Assembly (NCBI RefSeq): GCF_003217495.1
Contig: NZ_QJSW01000004.1
Span: 62,001 to 126,000 of the forward strand
Reading direction: 5' to 3'
From: Paenibacillus barcinonensis
GTDB taxonomy: Bacteria; Bacillota; Bacilli; Paenibacillales; Paenibacillaceae
DNA length: 64,000 bases
Position numbers and translations under genes: made by a program. Under the pieces are notes generated by a model that saw nothing but the letters and a program-made list of their open reading frames with translations, was not told the origin of the DNA and searched no databases. Positions 1 through 8,173 of this stretch are shown one piece after another; within the stretch, counting starts at the first letter, position 1, and each line of letters opens with the position of its first letter.

Positions 1-678
1 GGCACGCTTTATTGGCAGATGAATGATTGCTGGCCTGTCGCTTCATGGGCGGGGATGGATTATCTTGGCCGCTGGAAGGCAATGCAATATTATGCCAAGC
101 GCAGCTTTAGTGATGTGCTGATATCCGTGGACGGGACGAAGCCGGATGTAACGGAGGTTTATGTGATCTCGGATCAATTAAAGAAGGTACATGGACAACT
201 GAAGCTCCGACTGATCGGATTCGACGGAACGGTGCATCGGGAAGAGACTTATGAAGTGGAGCTTGCGCCAAATTCAGGTGAAGAGCTCGTATCTCTAAAC
301 CATGCAGAATGGCTCCAAGGCCATGATCCCGCAGCGACGCTGCTGCGACTGGAGCTGAGTCAACACGGTGAGGCAGATCTTGTGCAGGAGCATTATTTTG
401 TGCCGACGAAAGACCTCGAATTGAAGCTTGCCAGCATTAAGGTCACTGGCGGAGAAGATGAGCAGGGTGTACATTTGGTGCTGGAAAGCGATGTGCTTGC
501 CAAACAGGTGTGGATATCTTCTCAGGCCGAAGGCGTGTTTTCGGATAACTTCTTCGATCTGATCCCTGGCCTGCCTGTGAAGGTGAGGTTCACCTCCAGA
601 GAAGCATTACAGCATGCGGGTGTTATCTCAGATCCGGGAACGGTTGAGGTTCGTTCTATGTGTGATTTTATACAGTAA
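1..678 (+). CDS. beta-mannosidase (GH2), C-terminal part only
   Basis: The frame is open from the first base, so the gene begins upstream of the window; about 225 C-terminal residues are visible. The first residues (GTLYWQMNDCWPVASW, then GRWKAMQYYAKRSF) match the conserved end of the catalytic barrel of glycoside hydrolase family 2 beta-mannosidases, which remove terminal beta-mannose from manno-oligosaccharides. The remainder is the beta-sandwich tail typical of these enzymes. The catalytic glutamates lie upstream and cannot be checked. No signal peptide can be judged. A rho-independent terminator follows directly, so this is the last gene of its transcript. The family call is secure; the exact substrate is inferred. 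Confidence 0.85.
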   Translation, partial: GTLYWQMNDCWPVASWAGMDYLGRWKAMQYYAKRSFSDVLISVDGTKPDVTEVYVISDQLKKVHGQLKLRLIGFDGTVHREETYEVELAPNSGEELVSLNHAEWLQGHDPAATLLRLELSQHGEADLVQEHYFVPTKDLELKLASIKVTGGEDEQGVHLVLESDVLAKQVWISSQAEGVFSDNFFDLIPGLPVKVRFTSREALQHAGVISDPGTVEVRSMCDFIQ

Positions 679-683
679 TAACT

Positions 684-723
684 AACGGTTGGATTCTCTG
701 CTATAGGGATTTCAACCGTTTTT
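684..723 (+). terminator. rho-independent terminator after the mannosidase gene
   Basis: The arms AACGGTTG and CAACCGTT flank a loop of about 21 bases that contains a weaker inner helix, and a run of T follows. It lies 6 bases after the stop codon and isolates the mannosidase from the redox unit downstream. Confidence 0.75.
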
Positions 724-841
724 CTATGTGGAGATAGACAAAATTTAACATCGTAATCGTTTCGTAATATTTTGCTTAGAGAATCGTAAGTTGTTCTTAT
801 TATTGTAGTCCTTGCAAGCTATTAAACGATGGAGAGTGATA

Positions 842-1375
842 ATGATGATGAAAACAAGCAAAAGCAAAAAAACGATCGTAGCAGCGGTATTAATGATGTC
901 TTTAACTTTTTCGGGATTGGCAAGTGCTGCGGATATGAAAACGATGAAGAAGGATGGTATGGAGCTTGTTCAATTGAGACAGGCGGCAAAAATGTACGGT
1001 TACAGCATTATGTGGGACAGCAAGGATCGCTCTGTTACTCTCATGTACATGGGCAAAATGGATGAGATGATGAAGGACGACATGAAGATGAAAGATGACA
1101 GCATGATGAAGGACGACATGAAGATGAAGGATGACAGCATGATGAAGGATGACATGAAGATGAAGGATGACAGTACGATGAAGGACGACATGATGATGGA
1201 AGAAGCGACGATGCCGGCGGCTAAAACCATTAAAGTGTGGATAGGTTCTAAAAAAATGATGGTTGACGGCATGCAGGTTAGTCTGAAGTCGATGCCCTCT
1301 ATACATGAAGGAAATACGTATGTGAGTGATATGGTCGTTTCCAAGTATATGATGCCTATGAAGGCGATGAAGTAA
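842..1375 (+). CDS. exported methionine-rich repeat protein
   Basis: This 177-residue protein starts at ATG 842, preceded by GGAGAG; the upstream in-frame ATG at 812 has no ribosome site. Residues 1-29 form a clear Sec signal peptide ending in LASA. The predicted mature protein of 148 residues has 34 methionines (about 23%) and no cysteine. Its middle is a 12-residue unit, MMKDDMKMKDDS, present three times plus a decayed fourth copy. The parts before and after the repeats (LVQLRQAAKMYGYSIMWD; IKVWIGSKKMMVDG) resemble the copper amine oxidase N-terminal-like stalk domain of Paenibacillus surface proteins. It lies 99 bp upstream of, and co-directional with, a two-component system and an extracytoplasmic methionine sulfoxide reductase. 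Inference: a sacrificial methionine scavenger or sensor of oxidants. Binding of copper or other soft metals is the main alternative. Confidence 0.8.
   Translation: MMMKTSKSKKTIVAAVLMMSLTFSGLASAADMKTMKKDGMELVQLRQAAKMYGYSIMWDSKDRSVTLMYMGKMDEMMKDDMKMKDDSMMKDDMKMKDDSMMKDDMKMKDDSTMKDDMMMEEATMPAAKTIKVWIGSKKMMVDGMQVSLKSMPSIHEGNTYVSDMVVSKYMMPMKAMK
1067..1210 (+). repeat. in-frame 36-bp tandem repeat, 3 copies plus a degenerate fourth
   Basis: Units at 1067-1102, 1103-1138 and 1139-1174 are nearly identical. The fourth (1175-1210) encodes TMKDDMMMEEAT. Being a multiple of 3, copy number can change without breaking the Met-rich protein, so length variation between strains is likely. Confidence 0.9.
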
Positions 1376-1474
1376 CAAAGCTCGGGATAATAAAGAAGAA
1401 CACAGAACGAAGCATGACCATCGCCCTGTGATATGATTAGTCCAATGAGTGTTTTGGAATAGGGGGTGGATTGA

Positions 1475-2179
1475 TTGAACGAATGTATATTGGTTGCCGA
1501 TGATGATAGCAATATTACAGACGTTTGCCGCAGGTATCTGGAGCGGGAGGGTTATGCGGTTGTGACCGCAAAAGACGGTGCGGAGGCAATTGAACTGTGG
1601 CGCAGTCACACACCGGGTCTGATTGTGCTGGACCTGATGATGCCGCATAAAAATGGCTGGGAGGTATGCAACGAGATTCGGCAAACCGAAGATGTGCCGA
1701 TTGTGATGCTGACGGCTCGCGGGGAGGAACAGGATCGACTGATGGGGCTGACCATGGGGGCGGATGATTATTTGACTAAGCCGTTCAGTCCGAGAGAGCT
1801 TGTTCTGCGTGTCAAGGCCATACTGCGGAGAATGCGAACGGTACAGGCAACACCTGCTGCGGCCCCCGCACATACGATCAGTTATGAAGGGCTCACGATT
1901 GATTTTGTGAAACGTGAGGTGGAGATCAGCGGACAGGTCATTGACTTGACAGTTACCGAATTTGATATGCTGTATTTGCTGGCAAGTCACCCTGGACAGG
2001 TATTTTCACGTAACCAGATGTTAAGCCAAATTTGGGATTTCAGCTATGAGGGAGATACGACCACAGTGACCGTGCACATACGGAGATTGCGGGAGAAGAT
2101 CGAGCAGAATGCTTCAGATCCGAAATATATCAAGACCGTCTGGGGCATAGGCTATAAGTTTGCAGGTGGCTTCTCATGA
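1475..2179 (+). CDS. OmpR-family response regulator
   Basis: A 234-residue cytoplasmic regulator with a receiver domain (about 3-115) and a winged-helix DNA-binding domain (about 135-232). The acidic cluster ADDD (8-11), phospho-acceptor D53 in VLDLMMP and the TKPF lysine are all present, so it should be phosphorylatable. The start is TTG 1475 behind AGGGGGTGG with good spacing. It overlaps the kinase gene by 4 bases (ATGA). The genes that follow are all redox and methionine sulfoxide repair genes, so it probably controls this unit in response to oxidative or envelope stress. That role is inferred from position only. Confidence 0.9.
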   Translation: MNECILVADDDSNITDVCRRYLEREGYAVVTAKDGAEAIELWRSHTPGLIVLDLMMPHKNGWEVCNEIRQTEDVPIVMLTARGEEQDRLMGLTMGADDYLTKPFSPRELVLRVKAILRRMRTVQATPAAAPAHTISYEGLTIDFVKREVEISGQVIDLTVTEFDMLYLLASHPGQVFSRNQMLSQIWDFSYEGDTTTVTVHIRRLREKIEQNASDPKYIKTVWGIGYKFAGGFS

Positions 2180-3216
2180 AGCTGCGTACGTATCTGGTGT
2201 TGTCCAGTCTTACAGGCATAGGGGTATTGTTAATCTGTTTGTTTATCAGTTATTCCAAAATGCTGCTCACGATTGAACAATTTTACTGGTTATCGGGCAT
2301 AAGTGCCGGTGTTGGATTGTTATCATTTGTTCTTCAATATGTACTGACCAAGCCATTGGAGAAGTCCATAGCACGAATTACGGAGCGCACCATGCGAGTG
2401 GCCGAAGGGGATTTCCATACGGAAGTCCCTCTCGTCGGTCCGCAGGAATTCAAGCTGCTGGCACAGCAATTTAATGAAATGAGCGCCAGGCTGAAGGAAA
2501 GCTTTGACCATCTGCATCACTCCGAATCAGCCAGACGGGAGCTGATTGCGAATGTTTCCCATGACCTGCGCACACCCCTCGCCTCTATTCAGGCCTTTGT
2601 CGAAGCCCTGGAGGATGATGTGATCAAAGATGAAGCAACGTTTCAACGGTATCTGAACACTATTCGACTGGAAACGAAGCGATTGGGTGGACTTATTCAG
2701 GATTTGTTTGATTTGTCCAGTCTGGAAGCGAAAGGGGAGCAATTTGATCCACAGCCTAGTCATGTGGATGAGTTGTTGCTTGGCACATTGGAGAGCTTTT
2801 CGTTTCACCTTGCGGAGAAGCAGCTGAACGTGGAGATCGACTTGCCTGATCGAATGCCTGCTGCCTTGATGGTGCCTGCTCAGATGAAGCGGGTTCTGTC
2901 CAATTTGCTGCAAAATGCAATTCAACATTCTCCTGTGGAGGGCAGGATCATCCTGAGCGCTACTGAACAGGGAGAAGATATACGTATTGCAGTGATTGAT
3001 GAAGGGGAGGGCATTGAAGCGGAGGAGACCACACGTATATTTGAACGGTTTTATCGTATTGATAAATCCCGCAGTAAAAATAATGGAGGAGCGGGACTCG
3101 GGCTGGCTATAGCTCAATCCATTGTTGAACGGCATGGAGGTGAAATCGGGGTGCAGAGCACCAAGGGAGCAGGGAGCTGCTTCTGGTTTACACTTCCGGT
3201 ATATGTCAGTCGCTAG
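2176..3216 (+). CDS. sensor histidine kinase with HAMP domain
   Basis: A 346-residue membrane kinase. Two transmembrane helices (about 7-29 and 34-56) are joined by only a few residues, so there is almost no external sensor domain. Then come HAMP (about 58-110), HisKA with the phosphorylated histidine in NVSHDLRTP, and HATPase_c with N-box (NLLQNAIQHS), DEGEGI and GGAGLGLAI. The lack of an extracellular domain puts it with the intramembrane-sensing type, which often reads lipid or membrane state or a partner protein. It is translationally coupled to the response regulator before it. The Met-rich protein and the redox membrane protein CcdA on either side are possible partners (inference). Confidence 0.9.
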   Translation: MKLRTYLVLSSLTGIGVLLICLFISYSKMLLTIEQFYWLSGISAGVGLLSFVLQYVLTKPLEKSIARITERTMRVAEGDFHTEVPLVGPQEFKLLAQQFNEMSARLKESFDHLHHSESARRELIANVSHDLRTPLASIQAFVEALEDDVIKDEATFQRYLNTIRLETKRLGGLIQDLFDLSSLEAKGEQFDPQPSHVDELLLGTLESFSFHLAEKQLNVEIDLPDRMPAALMVPAQMKRVLSNLLQNAIQHSPVEGRIILSATEQGEDIRIAVIDEGEGIEAEETTRIFERFYRIDKSRSKNNGGAGLGLAIAQSIVERHGGEIGVQSTKGAGSCFWFTLPVYVSR

Positions 3217-3260
3217 CCTTGGGGATAGAATCGGCAGTATGAATTCAGGTGGTGAAGGAC

Positions 3261-3977
3261 ATGGTGGGTGATTGGGTATTTCTTTTCGGAGTTTTTGGTG
3301 CGGGGGTGTTATCGTTTTTTTCACCGTGCATCCTTCCGTTGCTTCCGGTATATGTGTCTTATTTGTCAGGGAGCATGGTGGGTGGAATGAATCCGGGGCC
3401 TGACGGCACTCGCTCCATTCAACCACGATCTGCGTTTGTGGCAAGAACACTTTTGTTTGTATTCGGACTGTCGGTGGTCTTTGTTTTACTCGGTTTTGGT
3501 TCGGGAATTCTGGGCAATGTCATCTCAAGTCCTGCCTTTATGGCAGTATGCGGGGCGATTGTTGTGCTGTTCGGCATATACCAGACCGGGCTTATCCGCT
3601 TATCCTGGCTGGAGCGTGAGCGAAAGTTATCCAGTAATCCTGCCAGGCGGGGCGGATATATTGGAGCGTTCTTGCTTGGCTTGACATTTAGCTTCGGATG
3701 GACACCCTGCATTGGTCCTGTATTGGCCGCCATTCTAGGTATTGCTGCGGGAGAAGGCTCCCCCGCATATGGCGGGTTTCTGATGTTGTTATACACGCTA
3801 GGCCTTGCGATCCCGTTTCTGGTTATATCGCTTTTCTCGGATTATGTTATGAAGCGAATACGGCGTGTAAACCAATATATGGGCGTGATCAAAATAGAGT
3901 CCGGCTGTATCTTGATTGTGATGGGATTATTGCTCATGACAGATCGGCTAAACAACCTGGTAACCTGGTTTCAATAA
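3261..3977 (+). CDS. CcdA-type transmembrane thiol-disulfide reductase
   Basis: A 238-residue polytopic membrane protein with about six helices. It carries the CcdA/DsbD-beta signatures SFFSPCILPLLPVY near the N-terminus and FSFGWTPCIGPVLAAIL in the middle; one cysteine of each forms the redox pair. Such proteins pass electrons from cytoplasmic thioredoxin to extracytoplasmic thioredoxin-like proteins. The start chosen is ATG 3261, because AGGTGG (3247-3252) lies 8 bases upstream; GTG codons at 3249 and 3252 are also in frame. The next two genes encode a thioredoxin-like lipoprotein and an MsrA-MsrB lipoprotein, so it most likely feeds methionine sulfoxide repair rather than cytochrome c maturation; no cytochrome genes are nearby. 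Confidence 0.88.
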   Translation: MVGDWVFLFGVFGAGVLSFFSPCILPLLPVYVSYLSGSMVGGMNPGPDGTRSIQPRSAFVARTLLFVFGLSVVFVLLGFGSGILGNVISSPAFMAVCGAIVVLFGIYQTGLIRLSWLERERKLSSNPARRGGYIGAFLLGLTFSFGWTPCIGPVLAAILGIAAGEGSPAYGGFLMLLYTLGLAIPFLVISLFSDYVMKRIRRVNQYMGVIKIESGCILIVMGLLLMTDRLNNLVTWFQ

Positions 3978-3995
3978 TTTTTGGAGGAGCTGAAC

Positions 3996-4565
3996 ATGAA
4001 GAACGTAAGAAAATATATGGCGTATGTATTACTGCTAGGTGCTGCCTTGCTGATCATGACGGCATGCGGGTCGCAGAAGCAGGATGGGGCAGAAGCAGCG
4101 CCAGCAGCTTCATCGGGTATGGAATCGTCGGATCAAACAAACAAAGGGAAAGAAGCCCCGCCCTTTGAGCTGCACGATCTGGCAGGCAACCCGGTTGCAC
4201 TCAAGGACTTAGCAGGCAAGAAGGTATATGTGAAATACTGGGCTTCCTGGTGCTCCATCTGCCTTGCAGGTTTGGAGGATTTGAATACGTTAGCAGGTCA
4301 AAAGAATGATTTTCAAGTGATTACGATTGTAACACCGGATTATAAAGGAGAGAAATCGACCGAAGCATTTACCGAATGGTTTAACAGGCAGCCCTATAAA
4401 AATGTAACGGTTCTTTTGGATGAAAAGGGAGTATGGGCCAAAGAGTTCGGCGTACGTGCATATCCCAGCTCGTTCTATATTAATGCAGAAGGCAGGTTAG
4501 TGAAATCTGTGCCGGGCCATGCTTCCAATGAGCAGATTATGGAGACGGTACAGGAGATGATGTGA
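3996..4565 (+). CDS. thioredoxin-like (TlpA/ResA family) lipoprotein
   Basis: The 189-residue product starts at ATG 3996, 6 bases after GGAGGAG. It has a lipoprotein signal peptide with lipobox MTAC (lipidated C24), a short flexible linker, and a thioredoxin fold with the active site WCSIC (C86, C89) and a cis-proline loop at RAYPSSFYI. It should be anchored to the outer face of the membrane, take electrons from the CcdA-like protein and reduce the MsrAB lipoprotein encoded just downstream. The same three-gene arrangement is known in streptococci (CcdA, Etrx, MsrAB). Substrate specificity is inferred from this context. Confidence 0.9.
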   Translation: MKNVRKYMAYVLLLGAALLIMTACGSQKQDGAEAAPAASSGMESSDQTNKGKEAPPFELHDLAGNPVALKDLAGKKVYVKYWASWCSICLAGLEDLNTLAGQKNDFQVITIVTPDYKGEKSTEAFTEWFNRQPYKNVTVLLDEKGVWAKEFGVRAYPSSFYINAEGRLVKSVPGHASNEQIMETVQEMM

Positions 4566-4581
4566 GGAAGGGGGAATAAGC

Positions 4582-5664
4582 ATGAAGGGTCCATGGTTAG
4601 GCCTGTGTCTCCTTACGATAGCTTTGATCGTGTCAGCCTGCGGTGCGAAGATGGAGCCGCGTTCAGCGTCTGCACCCGCTCAAGCTGTTCAAATATCCAA
4701 TATTCCAGATGAAGAGCTACGTGACCTGTATCTGGCGGGTGGCTGCTTCTGGGGTGTCGAGGCTTATATGGCCCGTATCCTGGGAGTTCAGGACGTGACT
4801 TCCGGCTATGCCAACGGTGAAGGAGAGAATCCAACCTATGAGGATGTCATTCGCGGTGATCGCGGGTTTGCAGAGACAGTGCATGTGAAGTATGATCCAC
4901 GTCAGGTTTCTTTGCAGAAGCTGCTCGAGGCTTATTTTCGCGTCATTGATCCTACAAGTCTGAATAAACAGGGCAACGATCGTGGCATTCAGTACCGCAC
5001 AGGCATCTATTATTCTTCGCCTGAGGATGAGACAGTAATTCAGCAGGCTGTGGCAAAGGAGCAGACCCACTACAAGCAGCCGATTGTAACCGAAGTGATG
5101 CCACTAGAGAACTATTATCTGGCAGAGGAGTATCATCAGGATTATCTGGAAAAAAATCCGAACGGCTACTGCCACATAGACATGAGTGTGCTTGATGAGC
5201 AAGAGATCGTTATAGACCCCGCTCAATATCCGCGTCCAACAGATGAACAGCTCCAAAAACAGCTAACGGATGAACAGTATGCAGTAGCGGTTAATAACGA
5301 TACAGAGCATGCATTCAGCAACGAATATTGGGACAACGAGCAGCCAGGTCTCTATGTGGATATCGCAACAGGAGAACCGCTGTTTAGCAGTCGCGATAAA
5401 TATGATTCGGGCTGTGGCTGGCCGAGCTTTACAAGGCCCATTGTGCCCGAGGTTGTAACCTATAAGCAAGACACGAGCTTTGGGATGGAACGCACGGAGG
5501 TTCGAAGCCGGGCTGGTGATATTCATCTTGGGCATGTATTCGATGATGGACCGCAGGATCGTGGCGGCAAACGTTATTGCATCAACAGTGCCTCCATCCG
5601 CTTTGTTCCGTTGGACCAAATGGGGCAGGAGAGGTATGGTTATTTGTTATCCTTGATTGAATAG
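4582..5664 (+). CDS. msrAB: MsrA-MsrB fusion methionine sulfoxide reductase lipoprotein
   Basis: A 360-residue fusion exported as a lipoprotein (lipobox VSAC, C20). The MsrA domain spans about 47-205, with catalytic C55 in GGCFWGVE and a resolving cysteine in NGYCHIDM. The MsrB domain spans about 215-350, with SGCGWPSF and catalytic C333 in RYCINSAS. The two domains reduce the S and R epimers of methionine sulfoxide. Location outside the membrane means it repairs surface and exported proteins, using electrons passed through the two preceding gene products. The start codon lies 16 bp after the previous stop, with GGAAGGGGG upstream. It closes the unit; a strong bidirectional terminator follows. 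The Met-rich protein encoded at 842-1375 is an obvious candidate substrate (inference). Confidence 0.93.
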   Translation: MKGPWLGLCLLTIALIVSACGAKMEPRSASAPAQAVQISNIPDEELRDLYLAGGCFWGVEAYMARILGVQDVTSGYANGEGENPTYEDVIRGDRGFAETVHVKYDPRQVSLQKLLEAYFRVIDPTSLNKQGNDRGIQYRTGIYYSSPEDETVIQQAVAKEQTHYKQPIVTEVMPLENYYLAEEYHQDYLEKNPNGYCHIDMSVLDEQEIVIDPAQYPRPTDEQLQKQLTDEQYAVAVNNDTEHAFSNEYWDNEQPGLYVDIATGEPLFSSRDKYDSGCGWPSFTRPIVPEVVTYKQDTSFGMERTEVRSRAGDIHLGHVFDDGPQDRGGKRYCINSASIRFVPLDQMGQERYGYLLSLIE

Positions 5665-5738
5665 TGTTAGGCAGGAAGGTAGCATGTCATGGCCTATCCT
5701 GCGTTATGCCTCGATCTCATAACTAACATACAAAAACT

Positions 5739-5773
5739 AAAACGTGCTGCCCGGTTTACCGGGCGCACGTTTT
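5739..5773. terminator. bidirectional rho-independent terminator
   Basis: AAAACGTGC and GCACGTTTT are perfect arms enclosing a second helix, TGCCCGGTTTACCGGGC. Runs of A before and T after allow it to serve both the msrAB unit (+ strand) and the convergent lipoprotein gene (- strand). Confidence 0.9.
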
Positions 5774-5835
5774 GGTATTTGTATGTAGAGCGGGATGAAG
5801 CATGAGCCTTACCAAGCGGAGGGCCAGAAGAAACA

Positions 5836-6468
5836 TTATGGCTTGGATTGCTCGTCTTTGATCTGCTGCAGCTCACTCAGGCTTAATGTCAGATCATTCT
5901 CCGGATTCGCGCTGACGATCACGTCGGATGCGCTCTGTTCACTAGGCTGGCTTGACTTCGGAGCAGGTTTGATCACATACAGACTTTGAACGGTGTTCAG
6001 CAGGCTTGCAGGTGTGTCCTCATAGGTTTCAAGAAACAGCACGTAGTCTTTGGTGGGCATCAGCTTGACGTTGTCATCATTCACAATTTCAGTATGACCC
6101 AACTGGCCGCCGAGCTGCTTGACCTCGATCTGATCCCCGGCGGTGTAACGCCCTTTGTAGGAATCCGTTACTTGCACCGTATAGATCGTATAGATTTTGT
6201 CAAAAGAAACCGGGTCGTTCGCTGCGCCTTCATCAGCAGCCAGGTCATTCAGGGCTTCAACTCGGGTCTGAATTACGTTGCCCTTCACAATCGTATCGGC
6301 TCGCTCAGACAAGGCATCTACACTGCTATAGCTGGGATAATCCTCGGATGCGATGATCGTGACGGGGGCATCGGTGGTTGATGCGGCTGGGGTTAGGGAA
6401 GAGCAGCCAACAGCAGATAAAATGAAGATGGATGAAACAAGCAGCACAAGTGCTCTATTTTTTTTCAT
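5836..6468 (-). CDS. lipoprotein of unknown function
   Basis: This 210-residue protein has a lipoprotein signal peptide ending in lipobox SAVGC, followed by a Ser/Thr/Ala-rich linker and a compact domain with alternating strands (DTIVKGNVIQTRV, YTIYTVQVTDSYKG, DQIEVKQLGGQ, LMPTKDYVLFLETY). This pattern is common in small secreted Paenibacillus and Bacillus lipoproteins predicted to be beta-barrels. I do not recognise a named family and assign no function. It is on the strand opposite to the redox unit and shares the terminator between them. A GGAGGATT ribosome site precedes the ATG. A secreted metalloprotease gene lies 76 bp upstream on the same strand, so the two may be co-transcribed. Confidence 0.75.
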   Translation of the reverse strand: MKKNRALVLLVSSIFILSAVGCSSLTPAASTTDAPVTIIASEDYPSYSSVDALSERADTIVKGNVIQTRVEALNDLAADEGAANDPVSFDKIYTIYTVQVTDSYKGRYTAGDQIEVKQLGGQLGHTEIVNDDNVKLMPTKDYVLFLETYEDTPASLLNTVQSLYVIKPAPKSSQPSEQSASDVIVSANPENDLTLSLSELQQIKDEQSKP

Positions 6469-6544
6469 GGAACGGAATCCTCCTTGGATATATAAGGTGT
6501 TAGACCTGCCAATTCATATCATGCGATTCTTGGAGCCCATACGA

Positions 6545-7066
6545 TTAATAACGGGATTTGACATTGTTGATATCAAAGGCTTGCGGCTGGGTCATGGAAT
6601 TTCGGTTACGCGTATAAGACATGATAGAGGGGTTGTTCGTTGTCGGGTTATCACCCAGCCATATGGAATGACCAAGCTCATGTACAAACACACTTTGGAT
6701 GAAGTTGGACAGGTTGGAAGCGTCAGCGGTGATGGTGGAGGCGTTCAGTTCAACACGGAAGCTCACGATCTGACTGCCGGAGACGGAGGCGTAGTTGACA
6801 CCATAAGCGGTATTGTTGAAGTTGCCAGCAGTAATGGTGTTGGGTGAATTATTGGTTTTGACAAATCGTACCTTGGCCCCGGCGTTGTTCCAGTTGGCAA
6901 TCGAAGCATCCATCGGTCCTTGCCATGCTGAAGCATAATTGTAGGAACGGATCGGGATGGTGGAGCTCGGATAACCGTAACTCAAAAAGGTGGCTGCAAA
7001 GACGGTGCTTCCAAACATTGCAAGGGCAGAGAGTAACATGATGCTCATCAACAACTTCCTTTTCAT
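6545..7066 (-). CDS. secreted metzincin-like zinc metalloprotease
   Basis: A 173-residue protein with a Sec signal peptide (to about residue 24, STVFAA), so it is secreted. The zinc site is HELGHSIWLGD, fitting HExxHxxGxxD of snapalysin-type metzincins except that the glycine is W. A Met-turn, PSIMSY, follows at the usual distance. The mature protein of about 150 residues is close to the minimum for this class. ATG 7066 was chosen because GGAGG lies 8 bases upstream; the frame extends 82 codons further upstream, but without a ribosome site and through sequence unlike protein. The natural substrate is unknown. It may be co-transcribed with the downstream lipoprotein gene. Confidence 0.82.
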   Translation of the reverse strand: MKRKLLMSIMLLSALAMFGSTVFAATFLSYGYPSSTIPIRSYNYASAWQGPMDASIANWNNAGAKVRFVKTNNSPNTITAGNFNNTAYGVNYASVSGSQIVSFRVELNASTITADASNLSNFIQSVFVHELGHSIWLGDNPTTNNPSIMSYTRNRNSMTQPQAFDINNVKSRY

Positions 7067-7293
7067 ACTAAAAACCTCCAATAAATGTATATTTTCTCTA
7101 TAATCGTAGCAAGGAAATGGAGGAATGGAATGAGTCCTAAGTCGTTGTTTTTGTCGGGGGAAAAAGGAAAAAGCTTGAGCTGTCTGGGAAGGCCTGTCAC
7201 AACAAGTCGCTTTCTGTCTGGTGGAATTCATGCATAAATTCCCTCCATTTACAAACAATACACTCAACCTAACAGGAAAAAGGAGTGTAGAAT

Positions 7294-7971
7294 ATGTGCG
7301 AACGTTTTTCACTTGCGGCCGATCTGGACGAGGTGCGGGACCATTTTAAAATTGAACGTGTGATGTATTACTATAAAAACCGCTACAACATCAGCCCAAC
7401 GCAGCATACGCCAATTATTCTGCATCAGGACGGGGAACGTGTGCTGGACGAATTCCGCTGGGGATTTATTCCGTTCTGGGGAAGGGATGCGGTCAACGCA
7501 AACCTGATGACGGTGCATGAAAATCCTGCGTATTACAAGCTGGTTGAAACGAAACGCTGTGTCATTCCATGCAATGGGCTGTATTACTGGCGGCAGGAAG
7601 GCAAGAAGCGTTATGCGGTGCGTGTTGTAATGCCGGATCGGGGGCTGTTTGGCATTGCCGGCCTGTATGAAATCTGGCGAGACACACGCAAGCAACCACT
7701 TCGCACCTGCACGATGCTCATGGCTGGCGCCAACCTGGTGACTCGTGAGTTTGGCAATAAAATGCCGGCAATTCTGTCTGAGGATGAAATCAATACCTGG
7801 CTGGACCCTGCCAATACACGGGTGACACAACTGCTTCCGTTGCTCAAGACGTACGATCGCACCGACATGAATCTGTATCCAGTCACACCTATGGTGGCTA
7901 ACGATGAGCATGATTGCTATGAGTGCGTGGAAGAGATGGAGCAAAGGCTGGCGTATGTTCGAAGCTTCTGA
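7294..7971 (+). CDS. SRAP (YedK/HMCES-like) protein with altered catalytic residues
   Basis: The 225-residue protein has the SRAP fold: Cys2 directly after the initiator Met (MCERFS), YNISPTQ, the VNANLMT asparagine (N68) and the later KMPAIL and YPVTPMV segments. In YedK and HMCES, Cys2 makes a thiazolidine crosslink to abasic sites in single-stranded DNA, protecting them at stalled replication. Aligned by eye to E. coli YedK, the residue equal to E105 (in GWFEW) is Y98 (GLYYW), and the residue equal to H160 (in IHDRRP) is G154 (EFGNKMP). It therefore keeps the crosslinking Cys and Asn but not the two residues used for crosslink reversal and base-excision chemistry. This may mark a Bacillaceae subfamily. 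The start is well supported by AAGGAG and by the need for Cys2. Confidence 0.88.
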   Translation: MCERFSLAADLDEVRDHFKIERVMYYYKNRYNISPTQHTPIILHQDGERVLDEFRWGFIPFWGRDAVNANLMTVHENPAYYKLVETKRCVIPCNGLYYWRQEGKKRYAVRVVMPDRGLFGIAGLYEIWRDTRKQPLRTCTMLMAGANLVTREFGNKMPAILSEDEINTWLDPANTRVTQLLPLLKTYDRTDMNLYPVTPMVANDEHDCYECVEEMEQRLAYVRSF

Positions 7972-8076
7972 AGCAATGCATAAAACGTAAAACAACAGGA
8001 TGGGGAGTCCGAGGACACTCTGTCCTTTTCGTGCTGCATCTCATCGGGCCCTTGTGTGGTGTGCAGAAAGCAACAT

Positions 8077-8105
8077 TTGCAATTGATCCGAAACGTAACT
8101 ATAAT
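8077..8105 (+). promoter_or_regulatory. sigma-A type promoter for the flavin oxidoreductase gene
   Basis: TTGCAA (8077-8082), a 17-base spacer and a consensus TATAAT (8100-8105) lie 69 bp upstream of the start codon at 8174. Confidence 0.65.
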
Positions 8106-8117
8106 CATTACAGTACG
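8094..8117. promoter_or_regulatory. possible operator over the -10 region
   Basis: CGTAACT (8094-8100) and AGTACG (8112-8117) form an imperfect palindrome across the -10 element. Similar CGTAACT and CGTACTT blocks occur upstream of hxlA in this window, so a regulator of the HxlR/YodB (DUF24) type is a reasonable guess. Binding is inferred. Confidence 0.4.
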
Positions 8118-8173
8118 GAATGTATATATCCATATATCTATTTAAAGAGATATAAATCAGGAGGGAACCACGA

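Noticed and set aside
902..1990. Long minus-strand open frame (362 codons) opposite the Met-rich gene and response regulator
   Set aside because: His/Leu-rich product that mirrors the ATG-rich repeat on the other strand; no ribosome site, and it runs through two well-supported genes.
2527..3450. Minus-strand frame of 307 codons opposite the histidine kinase
   Set aside because: Spans the kinase stop and CcdA start, has unlikely composition and no start signal; a shadow of the real genes.
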